DNA of 64,000 nt from Prevotellaceae bacterium (GTDB lineage Bacteria; Bacteroidota; Bacteroidia; Bacteroidales; Muribaculaceae): NCBI GenBank assembly GCA_021772015.1, contig JAETNS010000009.1:124001-188000 (forward strand), in the 5' to 3' direction. A program made the position numbers and the translations under genes. Below the pieces are notes generated by a model. That model had not been told where the DNA came from, made no database searches, and saw only the letters and a list, made by a program, of their open reading frames with translations. Positions 61,670-64,000 of this stretch are shown one piece after another (position 1 is the first letter of the stretch; each line of letters starts with the position of its first letter).

Positions 61670-63187
61670 GTGAAAGGAAAAAACCGCATGCAAGACAAAA
61701 GAGAGCCAAATAGTGCCAGGAGAAATCCACTGTCTGTTTTTCTCGGTGAATTCCTCTATCCCCCTGTAAAAAGAAACGACATAACCGGTTATGGGCAAAC
61801 CATTTCGGAGCGTTGCCCGGAGATTTCACAGGAGGAAATCAAAGAACTGTCATCCCGCGAAACCACGCCCGCGATGCTCATGGTCATTTCCTTGATGACA
61901 GGTATTGTAACAGGGATGGCGGCCTATCTTCTGAAGTCGGCAATTTCGGCTGTCGGCAGTGCTCTTACCCAGACATTTGTCAGAAATGCCATGAATTGGT
62001 GGCTCATATTGTTGCCACTAACAGGAATTGTGCTGACAGGGATATACCAACGATACATTCTCCACCGGCAGATATCGCATGGTGATGACCGTCTGCGCAA
62101 TGATTTCGCGTCAAACAGATGTTATCTTCCGGTATCGCTTACTTACAATCCCTTGATAGCCTGTACGATCACCTTGGGCTTCGGGGGCTCAGCCGGGTCA
62201 GAAGGACCTATCGCATATTCAGGGGCGGCAATAGGCAGCAATATAGGCGCATTGTTCAGAATTTCTCCAAAACAGGTCAGAATGCTAACAGCGATCGGAG
62301 CCGGCGCAGGGATCGCGGGAATATTCAAAGCCCCGATAGGAGGTGTCTTGTTTACCATCGAAGTGATTGGGATAGAGATGACGACAGCCGCCGTTACAGC
62401 ACTGGTCGTGGCTTGTGTGGCCGCCTCACTCACAGCATATCTGCTTTCGGGCTGCACACCTGACATCTTGTCTCACAATACGTCACAGATATCACTCGAC
62501 AACTTCCCCTTGATACTGCTGTTCGGAGTCGTGTGCGGCCTGTACTCATCATATTACGCAGGCTCGATGGGAATTGTGAACCGGTATCTGGGCAAACTAC
62601 GCAATCCGTGGATAAAAAACATTCTCGCCGGGCTGTCGATCGGACTGATGATCTTCTGTTTCCCCCCTCTGTATGGAGAAGGCTACGGAGTTGTCGCCCA
62701 TCTTCTTGACGGGAACTGGGGAGATCTTTCGTCAGGGGGCATATTCCATCGGATAGGCAACCACTCCATGTTGCTCCTGCTTGTGGCATTCGGCACAATT
62801 GCAGTCAAGAGCCTCGCGACAGCGGCCACCAACGACGGCGGAGGGGTCGCGGGAGATTTCGCCCCGACCATCATGGCCGGAAGCGTCGTCGGATTCTTTT
62901 ACGCCTATCTGGTCGAATATCTCTGCGGGATACCGCTGCCGGTCTCTGATTATGTGTTCATGGGAATGGCCGGCATCCTCGCAGGAGCTGTCAGAGCACC
63001 ATTGATGGCCATGTTCTTAGTGACAGAAATGGCGACTATGGGCTACGGGCAGTTCATGCCCGTGGCCATAGTCGCCACATTATCTTACTTGACGGTATGT
63101 CTCGTCAAATTTATCGGCCGGATGAGGTTACAAGATTCCCGACACGGCGGTTATACAGCTCCTCACCGAGAAGATCCTCCAGAGTGA
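61670..63187 (+). CDS. ClC family chloride channel / H+-Cl- antiporter
   Basis: A 505-residue inner-membrane protein. It has the ClC selectivity motifs: GSAGSEGPIAYSG (GxEGP with the gating Glu), GAGIAGIFKAPIGGVLFTIE, and the later ATNDGGGVAGDFAPTIMAGS and GILAGAVRAPL. About 18 half-membrane helices are traceable. An N-terminal cytoplasmic segment (about 1-65) is unusually long. There are no C-terminal CBS domains. Whether it is a channel or an exchanger is not fixed: the proton Glu cannot be confirmed. Its last 77 bp are antisense to malQ. Confidence 0.9.
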   Translation: MKGKNRMQDKREPNSARRNPLSVFLGEFLYPPVKRNDITGYGQTISERCPEISQEEIKELSSRETTPAMLMVISLMTGIVTGMAAYLLKSAISAVGSALTQTFVRNAMNWWLILLPLTGIVLTGIYQRYILHRQISHGDDRLRNDFASNRCYLPVSLTYNPLIACTITLGFGGSAGSEGPIAYSGAAIGSNIGALFRISPKQVRMLTAIGAGAGIAGIFKAPIGGVLFTIEVIGIEMTTAAVTALVVACVAASLTAYLLSGCTPDILSHNTSQISLDNFPLILLFGVVCGLYSSYYAGSMGIVNRYLGKLRNPWIKNILAGLSIGLMIFCFPPLYGEGYGVVAHLLDGNWGDLSSGGIFHRIGNHSMLLLLVAFGTIAVKSLATAATNDGGGVAGDFAPTIMAGSVVGFFYAYLVEYLCGIPLPVSDYVFMGMAGILAGAVRAPLMAMFLVTEMATMGYGQFMPVAIVATLSYLTVCLVKFIGRMRLQDSRHGGYTAPHREDPPE

Positions 63188-64000
63188 GATGCATGCGGTA
63201 ACGCCAGTAATGAGGGTTGTTGGCGGGTTCATTGATCTGCTCCTTGTAGGGATTCTCCCGACGGATTGTCCCGTCAATCGAGAGCCAATCCTGAAGCGGA
63301 AGGATACAAAGCATGGCAGGGGAATTCAGATGACTCTCGACAATCTTCTCACACACCCAAGGCTCGGCGAAGAATGGAGCCTCACCCCCTTCATGCAGGA
63401 TATTGTTGTAGAAACGTTGGGTCGCACCACGGTCGGCCTCCCACCACTGGCGTATACCTGCCATGTCATGAGTGGAAGTAGTGCAGACAGTGTAGTAAGG
63501 ATAATGAGCCGGATTGCCGAATTCCTCGCGAGGATTCTTCGGCATACGCTGGATATCAAGGGTCAGAATCTCCAAGGCACTCATCACCGCCGGAACGCAA
63601 TCGGGGATCATTCCAAGATCCTCGGCGCATGTCAGCATGTCTGTGGCATCGATGATCGGGGGAAGCTTCCACATGGCCTTTCCATACCAGAAGTCATTGT
63701 GACGATGATAATAGAAATCATTGTAGAGCCGGTCAAAACACCAACGCTCATAGTCGGTCAGCGAGCGGTAGATGTAGGTATACTGGGCCGAGATGCGGGG
63801 ATGGTATTTTCCTTTCTCATAAGGATCTTCCACGAAGAGGACCTGATCGATAAGCCCTTGCAACGCGTTACACAACCGTGTGTTTTTTTCATCGACAGGC
63901 AGTCCGGCGAAGTAGTCGGCGACCTGACGCTGGGTGGCGAACTCCGGGCGCAGACGGTAGCGTCCGTAACCGGCATCCACAAGGAAGCGTTCGCGGGCCT
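63111..64000 (-). CDS. malQ: 4-alpha-glucanotransferase (GH77), 5' end outside window
   Basis: The C-terminal 296 codons of amylomaltase, which transfers maltosyl or longer glucans between chains. The frame stays open to the right edge (ARERFLVDAGYGRYRL), so the GTG at 63980 is not the start. Catalytic-domain motifs are AEDLGMIPD (acid/base Glu-Asp) and TTSTHDMAGIRQWWE (third Asp). The C-terminal RYRMHLTLEDLLGEELYN is typical. The N-terminal CBM20 modules seen in Bacteroidetes MalQ would lie outside the window. Confidence 0.93.
   Translation of the reverse strand, partial: ARERFLVDAGYGRYRLRPEFATQRQVADYFAGLPVDEKNTRLCNALQGLIDQVLFVEDPYEKGKYHPRISAQYTYIYRSLTDYERWCFDRLYNDFYYHRHNDFWYGKAMWKLPPIIDATDMLTCAEDLGMIPDCVPAVMSALEILTLDIQRMPKNPREEFGNPAHYPYYTVCTTSTHDMAGIRQWWEADRGATQRFYNNILHEGGEAPFFAEPWVCEKIVESHLNSPAMLCILPLQDWLSIDGTIRRENPYKEQINEPANNPHYWRYRMHLTLEDLLGEELYNRRVGNLVTSSGR

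Overview
The window is chromosomal DNA from a member of the Bacteroidales, most likely a gut Muribaculaceae-type organism (the family is inferred, not proven). The phylum call rests on promoters of the Bacteroidetes type: a TAnnTTTG -7 box with a TTG 19-20 bp upstream occurs before many genes on both strands. It also rests on short lipoprotein signals, two proteins with type IX secretion sorting domains, HU-CCDC81/SPOR and PG_1098-type proteins, and the tig-clpP-clpX-recQ order. I see no insertion sequence, phage gene, integrase, CRISPR array or SusC/SusD pair. Most of the window is ordinary housekeeping sequence.

Layout. 1-8.3 kb: 3' end of an RlmD-type 23S rRNA methyltransferase, an orphan ATP-grasp-like protein, mutL, then a leftward cluster (HU/SPOR protein, nitroreductase, DUF2520, KdsC-like phosphatase, Maf). 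8.3-12.3 kb: small lipoprotein, a sugar-type MFS carrier with a large inserted domain, endonuclease IV behind a structured leader, a BACON lipoprotein. 12.4-17.1 kb (rightward): dCMP deaminase, S41 protease, 5-formyl-THF cyclo-ligase, ABC-F ATPase. 17.2-23.1 kb (leftward): tig-clpP-clpX-recQ. 23.2-26.4 kb (rightward): ftsE, aspartokinase, aldose epimerase. 26.4-32.6 kb (leftward): uvrA with a type B sorting-domain protein, dtd with a flavodiiron protein. 32.8-33.35 kb: tRNA-Gly, tRNA-Gly, tRNA-Leu and a terminator. 33.6-42 kb: DUF389 protein, a lipoprotein, a secreted GH13 amylase with a GLUG protein, a formate/nitrite channel, a GH53 galactanase. 42-49.6 kb: translation cluster (rplY, pth, hsp15, rluA-type, fmt), type II NADH dehydrogenase, Yip1 protein, smpB, PG_1098 methyltransferase. 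49.5-55.2 kb: complete tripartite heavy-metal RND efflux operon. 55.3-64 kb: rmuC, two small secreted proteins, tRNA-Ser, a TonB receptor, a Cys-less thioredoxin-fold protein behind a structured leader, a ClC chloride channel and the 3' part of malQ.

How the genes fit together. DNA repair is well represented (mutL, nfo, recQ, uvrA, rmuC), as are protein quality control (trigger factor, ClpXP, SmpB) and translation maintenance (Pth, Fmt, Dtd, Hsp15, RlmD, L25). The flavodiiron protein and a nitroreductase fit an anaerobe facing brief oxygen or NO exposure. The GH13 and GH53 enzymes with the MFS carrier point to starch- and galactan-derived sugars.

No single unmistakable new system stands out. 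The best leads are: the ~195-residue insertion in the MFS carrier; a 9-bp tandem repeat array before fmt; structured leaders before nfo, the thioredoxin-like gene and rplY; an orphan ATP-grasp-like enzyme; and a MutL whose endonuclease motifs look degenerate.
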